Of a DNA stretch of 64,000 nt, positions 1 to 12,245 are shown one piece after another. The notes below the pieces were generated by a model. That model did no database searches. It saw only the letters and a program-made list of their open reading frames with translations, and had not been told where the DNA came from. Origin of the DNA: Forficula auricularia. Taxonomy: Eukaryota > Arthropoda > Insecta > Dermaptera > Forficulidae. The DNA is taken from contig JALMQS010000085.1 in the NCBI GenBank assembly GCA_024734495.1, positions 19,538,474 through 19,602,473 of the forward strand. Reading direction: 5' to 3'. Each line of letters opens with the position of its first letter. Within the stretch, counting starts at the first letter, position 1. The translations under genes and the position numbers were made by a program.

Positions 1-743
1 CAAACTTTCTTTTAGATCGTTGCTCGTTCTTACATGTCAATAGATAAATAATCGATAGTCAGGATTATTATATCCGTGACCCTTTTAAAAATAAATTATC
101 ATTCTTTAATTGTGCCCATAATTATGAAAGTGTAAAAATTAAAAAAAAAAATACTTGTTTCATATTTTACGTTCCATCCATTTAAAAAGTTCAGTAATAA
201 GACGTCGGTTTTGAAAAATCGCATAAAATTGAACCGTGAAGTGGATTCCTAGTTGTCACATTATACAGAATTCGAATCTTGTTTATTTTATAAAACTTTA
301 AATATCTCGAAACTAACAATCAATGACTTAGACCACTTTCATAATTATGGGCACAATTACTTCTTTAATCCCATTCAATTTAAACCAGAGCTGTCCAACC
401 CGTGGCCCAATATAAAGTCATGACAATTTCTCTAAAACATTTATATGTAGATACTGAAAACACAGAACAATTTGGCCTGATAATTTTTTTTTCTAAAATA
501 AGAAATCTGAAAATCTACTGTAATGTTTCCAAAAAATAAAAGTGCTAATTTTAAATTTTTAAATCTGGAACTAGATTTCAAGATTTCCGAAAAATAATCA
601 TCATTTTTAGTCCATTTTTGACTCCATTTTCATTAGAAATAAATTTTCTACTTCTCAAACGTTCTGATAGAATGTTCTAGAACAGCAATGCCGATCTGAA
701 AAAAAAATTGAATATTGTTTCTTTATCCGAATTTTATATTAAT
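1..743 (+). repeat. Partial copy of the hAT-like repeat family
   Basis: This stretch is colinear with 56750-57245, including the internal terminus-like motif CAGAGCTGTCCAACCCGTGG that starts at 386 (the counterpart starts at 56873). The left end of the copy lies before the window and the similarity stops near 743. It is interrupted by a MITE at 109-357 that is absent from the 56.8 kb copy. Assignment to hAT rests on the full-length relative at 56495-57526, which has hAT-type ends and an 8-bp target duplication. No coding capacity is visible. Confidence 0.7.
109..357. mobile_element. 249-bp MITE with 24-bp perfect TIRs and TA duplication
   Basis: The left end 109-132 (starts ATTGTGCCCATAATTATG) and the right end 334-357 are exact reverse complements over 24 bases. 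A TA dinucleotide lies directly outside both ends (107-108 and 358-359), as expected for the Tc1/mariner superfamily. The related repeat near 56840 lacks this segment and reads straight through, so it acts as an empty site that confirms the boundaries. The interior is AT-rich and non-coding, so this is a non-autonomous element. Confidence 0.88.
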
Positions 744-2654
744 TATGGTACTTGTGGGTGGTTTTTGAATGATTAAAATAATGCACTTCATGGGGATGAT
801 GGAAACGGAAAGTGAGTTCCAGTCCTTAGCAGTCAGAGATAAACTTGTTAGTAAATGCGTTTGTTTCATTTCTTTGGAATTTAATTGCTAATGAGTATTC
901 ACTGTATGAAAATCGCATCTTTAGCGTAAACGAGGCTTTAGAAGCGATTATTAAAGTTACGCTCTATCTTTTTTAATACATAAATATATTTGTCCTAATT
1001 CATGTGTTTTTTTTGTCTAACATACTTAAGCATAGAAATATATAAAGTAAGTTATTAAAAAATTTACGAAACTACATCAAAAAATAATAATTTTAAAACA
1101 TTTTGTGTTCTTACGAGATCGCGACTTGAGAGCTTGGAAAATCTTAATTAAAACTATATTTACAGAAAAAGGATTCACGAATTGCCCACACGCGCTTATT
1201 TCGGGGAGTTTATTTTTGCAGGAATAAATTCACAATATTCTAAAGACTAGGGGTGCCTAATTTGATTCAGATAAAACAAATAGCTTAGAATTTAAATATT
1301 TTACTCTCATTTCACCCCACAATGGAAAATAATATATATTGTATTTTTCTCATCGAATTTTGATGCCAATGAATGTTTCTACTGAAACTCTACTTGAAGT
1401 TCTGAAGGTAAAAAGTTCTCCAAAATTCAATCATCATTTTAAAGAAAATATTTTTAATTTGATTCTTTTATTTTAATTGTAAGACTTAAGGTTCTACGGA
1501 CATTAGAGCAATGTAAAGATAAAAAACTTAATTTATGATTATTTATTAAACACTTATTAATACGTATAAATTAATTTTTTGAGAAAGATCTGAAGAAACT
1601 TTTTCTCTGTGAACTCCTGAATATGGCCTCGCATCCCGAAATATATACTATAATCATGCTAGCTTGTCTTTTATTTTATGTGAAACCTACCTAGAATTTT
1701 ATATTTAATTTTTTTTTAATTTTTTAAATTTTCATTACTTTATACAGCTGTTAGATGCGCTGTTGTCAGATCTATATTTTGGAAAAAAATATTTGAGTCA
1801 AATGACAATTATTTATTATGGTTAGTAAATAAATAATTAAATTAATCCGATTAGAATTGATCTTAGGCCACACTTAAATTTAAGTTATTAATTTATATAT
1901 TCACATTTTTTATTTTAGTAAAAAAAAATCTAGATTTTATTATGATTTACGGGGTACTTAGTCCTTACAACCAGTTTTTATTCAAATGTACTATTCATTT
2001 TAAAAATAAAAATCGAGCCCCTTTATTAATTTTGTATATTAAATTAAATTTTTTACTAGACATGTTCGTTGTTTCGTCTATGATTATTGGAGAAAAATGT
2101 TGTGTTGACAAACGATACAATTTTCGTGTCTTATTTTTTTAATTTATTATTTTTGTAGTTTTCGTTTTACTTGCTTTAATACCAACGGCAACGTCCGAAT
2201 CTACACAGACTGACTTTATTAAATGAGGCGAGTGTTCCATCACTTTAAAAGCTTAGCTACAAAAGCTGCTAATTTTAATTCAGATATTTTGACTTGTAAA
2301 TTGGTTTTTAAATTAATTTTCTTAATAACTTTATCAATAGGAACCACATTATGTTGAACATTTAGAACTAACTTTGTGTAGCTTCATCTATCCGTACTTT
2401 ATATTGATATTTTGAAGCGTTTATTTTTTATGACTAATGTATTCATAAATGTACTACCTTTGAGATATTTTATGGAATATACTAGAAACTAAATTATTTT
2501 AATGTTAATGTACTATTGTACTTTTCAAACAAAAATGTACTGTAAATACATTTGGACTGTAACGGAAGCACTGCGTACAACCTTAAATGAATCGTTAATT
2601 GATTTTGTTCATATATTTATTCCAAGAAAGAAGTTGGGGCGAGAAAAAGTGCAG
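744..2654. other. AT-rich stretch without a recognisable gene
   Basis: I see only simple AT-rich sequence and homopolymer runs. The short open frames here have biased, low-complexity translations and no known motif. No repeat family in the window matches it clearly. Confidence 0.5.
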
Positions 2655-2668
2655 CCCCCCCCCCCCCC
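2655..2668. repeat. (C)14 homopolymer
   Basis: A run of 14 C interrupts otherwise AT-rich DNA. Similar G/C homopolymers occur inside the G-run repeat family (30270-30280, 47402-47413, 62909-62917), but I could not align the flanks here to that family. Confidence 0.9.
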
Positions 2669-3767
2669 GCCTCCATCTGGGGTGGAGAGATATGCGTCTT
2701 TTGTTATCTCTGCTCTTGTAGATTATATTTTTTGAAGTCCGATATTTTTCATCTCCTGGTGTAGACAACAGTAATATCACAAGATTCCAATATCGAAATT
2801 TTACATTGTAAAAATGATTACGAGTCGTGGATGTGATATATTGTCCATATAATGGATGTCTGAATACTTGGGAGTGTTCCAATATATGGGAGCCAGGCTG
2901 CTTGTTCTAGGAGATGAGCGAAAAATCAATCCAGGATTACCGTTCGATTAAATTTTCAGTCAGTCCAATATAGGACCATGCTACTGACCCCACTTGCTAC
3001 GTTTGTCGGCCTGTGTGCTTCTTTTACATTTTTTCTTTTAGTTTCAATAGGCCAATCAATGAGAGAAGCAGGCAGCCCATTCCTGCAGGGGTGTCCAACC
3101 CGATACAGCGATCCAAGGCGCTTCTCGTGAAATATTACTCTTAAGATGAACGACTTTAAAATTACCAAGGGGTAACTTATGGGCTTTGAGCTCGTTTTTC
3201 CTTTCCAATTCAAAGTCCCTATTAGATGGTATCTCTTTAAGTCTGATGTAATCATTGAATTTTTCCTCACGTCAAAGCAATTTATTTTCGCAAGACGTCT
3301 TAATATTTATACAAGATAATTCTTTCATAAGTATCATTCCGTCTTTTAGCTCAATTAATAATTTTACCCAAACGGCAAACATTTTTTTATATTTCATTTG
3401 TATACCAACAAATCTTGATAAATCAAAGAGATAATTAATATTATTACGATTGGCGAATTTGTAAGTTATTTATAACCCCACCACCCTTCCCTCGTTTTTG
3501 GATTTATAACGAATTCCGGTATCTTTTTCATATTAATATTTTATTCGCCTCTAGGCAAAATCTTTCCGCACAAGCAGGGGTCAGACTCAGGAGATAACTT
3601 AATCAGTTCACAGGCCAAATAATTGATTTATTTTTATGAATCAACATCTCTGCCTCTCTCGACAAAAAATAAAATCTTTTCGCTCAGATATATTTATATA
3701 CATGTAGATATAATTTCTTAATTGAAAAGTTTTTATTTTGCCGAGAGTAGAAGGGTTGTTGAATTAT
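2669..3767. other. No gene recognised
   Basis: The stretch 2860-3260 is less AT-rich than its surroundings and holds a 104-codon open frame on the minus strand (3270 to 2956). The product has no motif I know. The frame could be chance or an old element fragment. The sequence 3723-3767 is the outer part of the (TA)n hammerhead element also seen at 41270-41320. Confidence 0.4.
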
Positions 3768-3869
3768 ATAAAAGAGAAACAAATAGGTTGTCTCCTGCTT
3801 GATGCAAATAAACATACACACATATATATCAAATATATATATATATATATATATAATTTATTTGTTTGA

Positions 3870-3904
3870 GACTATAGTTTCGAATGCTTGGCCTTCATCA
3901 TGAG
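3870..3904 (-). ncRNA. Hammerhead-like ribozyme motif, core mutated (CUCAUGA)
   Basis: Read on the minus strand: CUCAUGA, extra U, a stem GAAGG.../...UUC, then GAAACUAUAGUC. One base of the CUGANGA box is changed (G5 to C), a position essential in known hammerheads, so this copy should be inactive. It pairs with the opposite-strand motif at 4100-4134. Confidence 0.5.
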
Positions 3905-4099
3905 TCTTTTTTTAGTATAAATATTATTTTTCAGAGGGTTAGTATTGCGTGGATATTTAAATTTTTTATTCTTACTTAGCAGACAAGCAGCAATGTTTAA
4001 CTGGGTTGTCTGCCAAGTAAGAAAAACTTTCAATGTCCCCTATGAAAAATAATATTTATAATTAAAAAAGACTGATGATAAAGCGACATTAAAAAGAGA

Positions 4100-4134
4100 C
4101 CGATGATGAAAGCCAAGCCTTTGAAACTATAGTC
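4100..4134 (+). ncRNA. Hammerhead-like ribozyme motif, core mutated (CCGAUGA)
   Basis: CCGAUGA, extra U, stem GAAAGCCAAGCCUUU, then GAAACUAUAGUC. U4 has become C. An intact CTGATGA box also lies 28 bases upstream at 4072-4078, apparently from a small local duplication, so the present arrangement is rearranged. Probably inactive. Confidence 0.5.
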
Positions 4135-4769
4135 TCAAACAAATAAATTATTTATATATATATATGTGTGTGTATGTGTGTGTGTATGTTTATTTGCATC
4201 AATCAGAGGACAACCTCTTTGTTTCTCTTTATGATAATTTCTTAACATTTTTCATATTACTTATACAAAATGATATCTAAAAAGAATATTTATCATCTTG
4301 ATTGGTATTTAATAGTAAAGGTCGTTTTTCAAGTAAGTAGATAGTTAGTACTTCATAAATTTTGAAATGTTGAAAAATATAATTATACGTATATTCTTTG
4401 ACAGACGATCTCACAATAATGAATTCATATTTCTATATTTATTTTGTTGAAATACTCTGTACTGTGTTTTAAACGCTAGCAGCAAAACACCTCGGATATC
4501 TTATATTAAATTCATAGTAAATCTCGCAACTCAGAGAGATTTATTGAAAGCATAGTGAGTGAGAAAGAATTTACTAGCAAGGAATTTACCACGAGGGCCA
4601 ATCAGGAAAGTACAGGCTTAGCAGTCTATTTCGACCCAGCAATTGAATAAACAAGTCGATATTTATTTATTTATTTATTTATTAGACTGACTGATGTCCT
4701 TTAACACTATATACCTATACATAAAAATTTGAGATCAAATACAAATCCAAATAATAATAAAATATATAT

Positions 4770-5048
4770 AATAATAATCCAGTACTTTACAATAATAGCC
4801 ATGGCTGCAATTATTGGACGTCTCGCCAATTCGTTTGTCCCCATGACTTCAAGGAACTTGAACTCTCTCCCGGCCTCCCTCTTTCTCGACACTTATAACC
4901 TTCAAACCTTCAAAAGCCGGATGCACAAACACCTACGCCTCCACCCTTCCGCGTGATCATTTTTTCTTCTCTTTGGTAATGCAAGGGTGTTTTGAGATCT
5001 ATAGGGGCTGCATCTTCCTGGTTAGAAATTATTGCATTAAAAAAAAGT
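4770..5048 (+). pseudogene. 5'-truncated LINE, C-terminal end of the reverse transcriptase ORF
   Basis: The frame 4801-4956 reads MAAIIGRLANSFVPMTSRNL...NSLPASLF...FKSRMHKHLRLHPSA. The SF-P-(x)n-N-LPAS-(x)n-FK pattern is typical of the last residues of CR1/Jockey-type non-LTR polymerases. The 3' end runs to an A-rich tail at 5037-5047. All catalytic domains are missing, as expected after 5' truncation. The exact clade is uncertain. Confidence 0.65.
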
Positions 5049-7393
5049 GAAGGAAAAAATAGTCTCTAGAATATAAAAGAGCTCACTAATGCTTCTGTTC
5101 TGTTGAATTTATTTATTGTCGGGCTAATGAGATTTCAAAGTCGATGTAAGTGTGTCACTTGGCAAAGGTTTGAGGTAAAATTTCTAAAAATAGATTAGGT
5201 AAGGTGATTATTTTTTATAAATGTTATTTTGGTTGATAATAATAAATAAATAAGTGATGTGGTTACGTTTGTTTTGAGGGTATACAATATTTATAATTTA
5301 CTCAATTTTGGTCTTTTGGTTTATAGTATACCACCACAAATTTACTATTGATCTAACATCAAATGTTCGCTCTTAAAAGTTGCTTTTGGTCGAAAGAGAT
5401 GATTGGAAATCTTTTCATCACGGTCGAAATAGTCGAATCAACTCATGAATTTGTTAATCTCTATGACTTCGAAGGAGAGAATTTTAGGATGAAAATCAAA
5501 GTCAATCGAATTTGTTGAATTTTCTTTTTTTGTGCATTATTAAAAATAAAATAATATTAAAAATTCATATAAAGCCTGTAGAGGTAGATATAGTCGTACG
5601 TTTTATGATCAATTAGGTTGCATAAACAACAGGGGCTTCCGATAGTCTTGCATTCGATTGCATTTAAAAAAAAAAAACAAAAAAAAAACGTTATGTGAAT
5701 TCGTGAAACTGACACAATAATTAAAACTCAAAACATTTTGTTTTGAGCTAGGATTATTTCATTAAATATACCAAATTAGAAAATTACCAATCAGAAACAA
5801 TTCAATTTCTAAATAACGAAATCACAAAATTGAAATTCAACATTTACCTAATATTTTATATCTATTACTATACAAAAATTAAGATCATTAATTTTCTGGA
5901 CTCCATATAGATACTAGAAACAATTTTAATTTCGTCATCATTCACATATTTAATGGAATTTCATAGCCGCATGCTTTTAATATTATGGATTCTATGTTTG
6001 CAAAGAACTGGGTATAATTGGTCTATAGTATAGTATTTTATTCAAGCCTACCGTAATGAAAGCAACTTTATGGGTTTTGACCTGAGGCTAACAACCCCTA
6101 TCCGAAAAGTACTTATCAGTTAAGGAAAAATCGCGCCGCCTAGAAACCGGACTGATCACACGAAACAAACTACACATACCCATTGACTTGATCGCGAATT
6201 GGAATGTTCAGAGTTTTTATAGATATGTAGCATTCACAAAATTACATGAAATCTGTTGACGAACATCTGACTCATCGTATATTTCGGATCATGTTAACGG
6301 AACAAGATCCCTGGACCGTTTGCGTATTAGAGAGATATCCCAGTAAAAGCTTGCGGGATCTCGCATTTCCTCAACCTGGGAGCAAACCGGGTTGAAGAAC
6401 GAATCTGAAGTTATATTCCATGATTAAGATTTATATTCTTAGTGTTTGTATTGCTGTAAATATGTATTATGAATAACAAAAATCTTCTTAGATCCACGAG
6501 TTATTTTTAATAAAAGAATCAGGCTAAAGACCATGCATGAGAGTCTTTAGAGACTAGCAAAAGAATTGTGCAGAAAAATTGTTACAAAAAATGAATAAAT
6601 TATTAGTGTTTAAAAGTGTTTGTGAATGTTAAAAACGTAAGTTCAGGTTGCCTATTTTTTAACATCAAGATTATATTTGATTATGAGAAGACCATAAAAT
6701 CCAGTGTGTACCTAGCAACGGTAATCTGTAAATGTACCGACTCCTTATTTAAAACGAATGTGTAAATTGCCGTTTTAAACGAAATTTATTTCATTCATGG
6801 TGTTCTTGTTTTCTTTTAATCAATTATAAATACGGATAATTTCTTTCCAAAAATCTTATCTCGTAGCTTGTAGTGGAATACAAACCCTTTGAGTTCATTA
6901 GAGACTAAGATTGACATTTTTGAACCTAATTTGGATTTCAGCGGCAAACCTGTGGAGGGCTTACTGGCTTTCCTCGCATTGAATTCGTTAAATCTTCAGT
7001 CTCATGGCTTTGACTAATACTTCTAGGAGTACGGTCACTTTCAAGGATATTATTGTGGCCAACCCTGTCACCGAACTTTGTGTCCACTAGGCTAAATTCC
7101 TTTAGCTCAAGTACGCGCACGTGTGTGTGCAACACCGAAGAGGCTGTTTTGATAGCTGAAGCATAGGTCGGCGTCCGTGTTAAATTCATTGCTTTTATAA
7201 TAAACCTAGGGACTAAATTTTACTTCAGCCCAAGGTACAAATTTGGCGTGTACAGATACTCTTATTACAAAGGTCTATAAAAAACTTTTTTTTCTGAGTT
7301 TCTGTTTTAATGCATACATTCTGATGATAGGCATCGAAAAACAGCAAAATATCCATTCTTAGCTTTTAAAGTTTTTACGTCGATAAGTAAGTT
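5049..7393. other. No gene recognised; unique island at 6040-6420
   Basis: Mostly AT-rich sequence with A-runs at 5666-5690. 6040-6420 has higher complexity and more GC than its neighbours and does not match the window's repeats, so it may be regulatory or a diverged element. 6938-7189 has an 83-codon minus-strand frame of balanced composition that I do not recognise. Confidence 0.4.
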
Positions 7394-7897
7394 TTGAAGA
7401 TTTTAATTGATTTTATGAGTAGCAAAAATATATTGATGCCGCCGTTGCATATAAAATTAGGCCTTATGAAACAATTTGTAAAAGCTCTGGATCAAAATTC
7501 TGAAGCTTTCGAATATTTAAAGGGATTCTTTCCCAAATTATCTGAAACTAAAGTAAAAGCGGGTATTTTCGTCGGGCCACAAATAAAAAAAATAATGAAC
7601 AGTGATGAATTCACACAATTACTCAATACTAATGAAAAACAAGCCTGGAACAGTCTTAAAGAAGTAGTTAATGGTTTTCTCGAAAACAACAGAGCTGACA
7701 ATTATCAAGAGTTGATTGAAACTATGCTTGAAAGCTTTAAAATTATGGGCTGTAGAATGTCCCATAAACTTCATATGCTACATGCTCACCTGGACCAATT
7801 TAAAGATAATATGGGTGCCTATTCAGAGGAGCAAGGAAAGTGTTTTGACCAAGATGTGATGGACTTTGAACGACGTTACCAAGGGCAGTACAACTAG
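7394..7897 (+). pseudogene. Repeat-associated arthropod protein of unknown function, broken by a stop
   Basis: The 167-residue frame contains LPPLHIKLGLMKQFVKALD-like, FFPKLSETKVKAGIFVGPQI, EKQAWNSLKEVVNGFL and GCRMSHKLHMLHAHLDQF...NMGAYSEEQGKCFDQDV...ERRYQGQYN blocks. From memory these match a protein family found in many copies in arthropod genomes, whose function I do not know. A TAG at 7895-7897 ends the frame, but the same frame continues with NMMGDYIWDLIRESPYKHKK, which is the next conserved block of that family. I therefore read the stop as premature. The N-terminal part of the family lies upstream and is not found in frame. Codon use is AT-rich like the surroundings. Confidence 0.7.
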
Positions 7898-8447
7898 AAT
7901 ATGATGGGAGATTACATTTGGGACTTAATACGAGAAAGTCCATACAAACATAAGAAAATCACGAAAAATATTCATTTTTTAACTTGATTTTTTTATTATT
8001 TTACATTTGTATGCTATTACTCCGGTGTACAGCAAAAAATTTTCTGATTGTAATAAAATTATGAAAAAACCCGTCATTTTTCTTAAAATTCGAAAAATTC
8101 CTCTGGTTTCTACAAAAGCAAACTTTGATCAAAAAAATTATAGAAGAATCCAAAATTTGACATTCAGAAGTTCAGACCCAAAAATCGTAGTGTTATATTT
8201 GTGAAAATAATTTTAAAAATCTTGTATTTATTGTTTTGGAGTCCCAGATGTGTTCTATGAGCCTACAGAATTGCTATCAATGAGTGTCTTTAATATTGCC
8301 ATTCATTTATTTGAAAATGGTGAAAAATCACGAAATTATCTGAATGTGAGTATTCAGTACCTACCTCTGAAAAATTTTGTTTTGAATTAACTAATTAAAT
8401 AATAAACTCTTAAGTAGGAATGTGAAACCACTTTTACAGGTTAGATG
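7898..8447. other. 3' continuation of the decayed ORF, then AT-rich sequence
   Basis: 7898-7960 continues the conserved protein past the stop. The rest, to 8447, is AT-rich with no feature I recognise. Confidence 0.5.
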
Positions 8448-8767
8448 TTTGTATTTGGCTGATGAAGAACAAAACAAATTAATTAAACAAAAAGTAAGAC
8501 CGTTAGCTATGTATGGCATGCTTGATATTGATTTGATTAAGTCACACCACCCCATTCGACATTTGATAATTTCTCCAGAAATAGGCTCTCCTTTCAAGGT
8601 CCAGGTCATGCGGCCGCCTATTTCTGGAGAAGTTATCAAATGTCGATTGGCGTGGTGTGACTTAATCAAATCAATATCAAGCATGCCATGCGTGGCTAAG
8701 GGTCTTAGCTCTCATTTAATTAATTGATTTCTTATTCAACAACCAAATAAAAAAAAAAAAAAAAAAA
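8448..8767. mobile_element. ~300-bp fold-back element with poly(A) tail
   Basis: 8448-8587 and 8617-8750 are inverted repeats, strongest over about 85 bases (8508-8590 with 8615-8700), which share CTTGATATTGATTTGATTAA. A short loop separates the arms. The right arm runs into an A-run at 8749-8767. Both open frames over this region are products of the palindrome. The superfamily is unclear: the poly(A) suggests RNA-mediated insertion, the palindrome a fold-back MITE. Confidence 0.7.
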
Positions 8768-8989
8768 CTTGTAAACTGACCGGAAAATGTTGCATTTTTA
8801 TTTTGGTGTTTGTGTTATTTATCATTGGAAGGAAGAGTCCTCTCAGTAATTATACTTTCACATTTATATTCTATAGAATATAATGTGAAGTTATTGCGAT
8901 CGCCTGCCTGGGTCCTGACTATTTGAGATCTTGTATCTCAGAGATGAAAAAAATATAATTTCATTTTGTGAAATCTAGGTGGAAGGAAT

Positions 8990-9300
8990 CAATGCCCTAA
9001 ATAGTTGGAAACGGGATTTAGAACATAAAACTGGAAAGTGTGGTCCCTAGAGGCAAAAAAGTGACCAAAAATTCATTGGTCAGTGCGTATGTATGTATAA
9101 TGTATATACCCCCATGCGTTTCGAAACCATAAGTGTCAGAGCTATGAAAATCGAAACTAAAGCTCGAAATATATTTTTATATATGATAGAAAGAGTACAG
9201 CAAGCTTTTCGTTGAAATCAGAGCACCGGAAGTTTACATTTAAATGAAAGATTTTTCGTTTTTTTTTTATTTTCTCAAAATTTAAATTGGTGTACATATT
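8990..9300 (+). repeat. Diverged relative of the 5' part of the composite satellite element
   Basis: The segment CCTAGAGGC-AAAAAAGTG followed by CAGTGCGTATGTATGTAT is similar to GAGAGGCCAAAAAGTGCGA...GTGCGTGCGGATGTATG at 54017-54090 and 60030-60110. It is diverged and incomplete. 9301-9860 shows nothing further. Confidence 0.45.
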
Positions 9301-9863
9301 ATCAAGTGTCATCAGTTATTAGTCGTGTATAAATTTTAATCCAATTGAAATAAATGAAGGGGGTGGAAATTAGGAGTGTGACGATGATTTCAAATAAGTA
9401 AGAAGGTGAAAGTCGTGTGGTGACCACACCAGTTGATTCTTATTTAGTATTCTGATGGGATAATTCCCAGCAGGAAACAGAGAGAATCTTTTCATTCAAC
9501 TTTTTCACGACTCGGTACACTGTTTGCTGTTTGGACGAATTAATCATTTTAAATGATAAATATCTAAATCTGATATTCATTTCGATTTAATATTTTCTTC
9601 AGGGTCAAAAGGCCGTCCCTAGAATAATGGAAATTAGGAAATTAATCTTTTCTGATGTGAAACAGGTCGAGACTTGTATTTGCCATCTTAGCTAACTAGT
9701 AAAATAGAAAATTCTATCCCTGCCCTTTTTAGTCATTTTTCTCAATTAGATTTTAATGAAAGAATCGCTCACTCGCACATTATTAAATAACAAAAAAATT
9801 GAAAACTTATTTACTTTAGAAACGTCCTTATAAATAATTAATAATAAACTTAAAGATAAATAA

Positions 9864-10516
9864 CACTGATCAACAAAAATTTCTCCCCGTAAACTTAACA
9901 ATTGATTCCAGTAGAGTTTTCTAAGCTGATTATCATGCAATTTCCCAATTTTTTTATAACACGTCAGAGTTTTGAGATATTATTGGTCAAAACAACGATA
10001 AATGCTAGTTTGACCTATTTTCGAGTCCCATTAGATATTAAACATCAATATTTGAAATCAAAATATTTTATTGACTTAATAGAAAACAGCTTCCTCTTTG
10101 ATTTTCAAATTACCACTTGTTTTTAGCTCAATTAGAAGTCGAGTTATAACTAAAAAACTGAAACTAAATGATTTTAAATGATAATAAACATAGATAAAAA
10201 CATAAGGTCTTAGTTTTTTAATTATAACTCGAGTTTTAATTGAGCTAAAAACAAGTGGTAATTTGAAAATCAAAGAGAAAGCTGTTTTCTATTACGTGAC
10301 CAAAATAATTTGATTTTAAATATTGCTGTTTAATATTTAATAGGACTCACAAATAGGTCAAAATGGCCTTTTTCGTCATTTTGACCGAAAATATCTCAAA
10401 ACCCTGAGGCGTTGTAAGAAATCGGGGAATTGCATGATAATCAGAGTATAAAACTCTACTAGAATACATTATTAGGTTTACGGGGGAAATTTTTGTTTAA
10501 TTTTTGTCGAGCAGTG
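9864..10516. mobile_element. 653-bp fold-back DNA element, copy 1
   Basis: The ends are CACTGATCAACAAAAATT and, inverted, CACTGCTCGACAAAAATT. The two halves are inverted repeats over most of the length, meeting near 10180. The triplet TAA flanks both ends (9861-9863 and 10517-10519), consistent with a 3-bp target duplication. A second copy lies at 38480-39066. No transposase is present. A CACTG end with a 3-bp duplication could suit CACTA or PIF/Harbinger types, so I leave the superfamily open. Confidence 0.8.
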
Positions 10517-10519
10517 TAA

Positions 10520-11188
10520 TTTGTTCATTTAAGCCTATAATTATAACATTTCCTTAAAATCTCTATAGAATCATTCAAAAAATTATGTTTTCTACATTTT
10601 GAATCAGAAGTTCTAAAGCTAGAAAGCGCATTCTCCGCATTAGAAATACAAATATTTTAGCACTACGACTTTTAATTCCTAAGCTATCATGGGTATCTGA
10701 ATCCAAACAGACACAGGTAGAAAAAAATCATGGTTGAAATGATTTTTCTCCACGTTCCAAACATTTTTCAACACAATAAGGAAAATAAATTCAAAATTTT
10801 TACTTGAATTCAATACCGGCTCGGCTCGGCAAGCAGGCAAGGCTTCGGCTGCCTCCTGGGGTTACCGAGAAAAACAACTATTACATAATATAGACTTGCA
10901 TTTTTAAAGTATCGGAATCCAGACACACCGAGAGCCGGTGAAAAGAAAAAAATATTAAATTTTTTTTTATTTATCAGATATTTCTAAGTCGAAAAATTGA
11001 ATGGATTTAATAGTCAATTCGCTCGGCGAGCAGAGCTCTCCGAGTGTGTTGGTTAATAAAAGGTCAAATGTGATCCGAGGAACAGCGGCTTAGATATGGT
11101 TGACTCCGGTGGAAGCAGCACGTGGCCCGTTGTTTATTTTTTATTTAAAAAAAGATCCATCTAATTAAGAATTTTCTACAAATCATTC
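10520..11188. other. Unique island with GC-rich patches (10810-11130)
   Basis: 10810-11130 holds GC-rich clusters (CCGGCTCGGCTCGGCAAGC, CTCGGCGAGCAGAGCTC) in AT-rich surroundings. It matches no repeat in the window and has no long open frame. It may be a regulatory element or a non-coding exon. Confidence 0.35.
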
Positions 11189-12240
11189 GTGAAGCAGATT
11201 TTTGATATAAAAATTATTTATTATCTTTTTCATCGTAATAAAACAATCATTACTCATATTTCATCTGAGATTTATTCCTGTATAAACATCATAAATCTTT
11301 TACTTATTTTTATAAACATAATTCAAAATAGAAGATATAATATATCGTTACATAATATCCCGAGGGAATTGCAGAACCTCTTGACCTCCCCGAATATTGT
11401 TTTCTTCCAAAACCCCGGCCCTGGGGATTCCCTCTATTCTATCTTACTTAATCTCTATTATATGACTCTCATTAAATGGCTCTCAATCATTTCTTAAGAT
11501 CTTTCCAGACCAATTGCTCTTTGCTATCAATTTTTCTTGATATGTAAACTCTTTAAGGCATTTTTTTATAGCGTGTAATAATCTTTCAGATCAGAGCTGA
11601 AGGGTTATCTCTTGCAACTACAAAGATAAGAAGATTGCAAATTTAATATGATAGATTAAAATTATTGAAACCCACCTAACGAGAAATGATTTATTTGGTG
11701 TAAATACGATATTAAAAAATATCATTATGTTTAGCTATTTTCAGGCTTTGTAGTTTTTGTTTTGTTATATCATAATTTATTTGATTTATTTTTATTTTCA
11801 TTTTTTACTTATATTTATATTTATTATTTTGTCCCAGTGAATAGAATTATTATTGCTAGTTTTTATTGACTTTCAACCCACTGAACTCAATTTTTAATTT
11901 CCTACCCTAATAATTAACCTCCACAGCATTCAAAGGTTTTTATACCGTTCTGCTGGGGCCACACCCTGAGCCACTCATCCGGTGTGGGTGGATCAAAGAA
12001 AATAAATAATGTAGGTATATGTACATTATATCATGCGGCTTGTTTTTTAGTGCTTACTCCATTGTTAATCTTCGAGATAATGCATATTATGTATATTCTA
12101 AATACTAAATTCAATACCCTTGATGCACGTTCATGCCTTCGGCTGTACTTTAATCGCTTCTCCTTTTTTTTTTTTTTGCAAAACACAGCACTTACTTTTA
12201 TTAAAGAATCAAGTGCTTGCTCTATTCACTAATTATCTTA
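11189..12240. other. No gene recognised
   Basis: AT-rich sequence. The 102-codon frame at 11189-11497 is hydrophobic, low-complexity and without a motif. I do not call it. Confidence 0.45.
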
Positions 12241-12245
12241 TTTAA

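Larger units (their letters stand above)
3768..4233. mobile_element. Fold-back of two inverted copies of the (TA)n/hammerhead element
   Basis: The left arm reads inward from AAAGAGAAACAAATAGG through a (TA)n tract at 3836-3854, a hammerhead-like motif on the minus strand, and a segment ending in GCAGACAAGCAGC. The right arm is the reverse complement and ends in CCTCTTTGTTTCTCTTTA at 4233. The centre is near 4000. The same unit occurs singly at 15428-15640 and 22487-22770, so this copy is a head-to-head pair. No protein is encoded. Confidence 0.8.

Noticed and set aside
3768..4233. Long terminal repeats of an LTR retrotransposon
   Set aside because: The two copies are inverted, not direct, and there is no TG..CA end, primer site or coding interior.
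4729..4892. Minus-strand frame overlapping the LINE tail
   Set aside because: Shadow of the plus-strand LINE C-terminus, which has the recognisable motif.
8391..8727. Overlapping 97- and 101-codon frames on both strands
   Set aside because: Both lie in a fold-back and encode mirrored peptides because of the palindrome. No independent support for coding.
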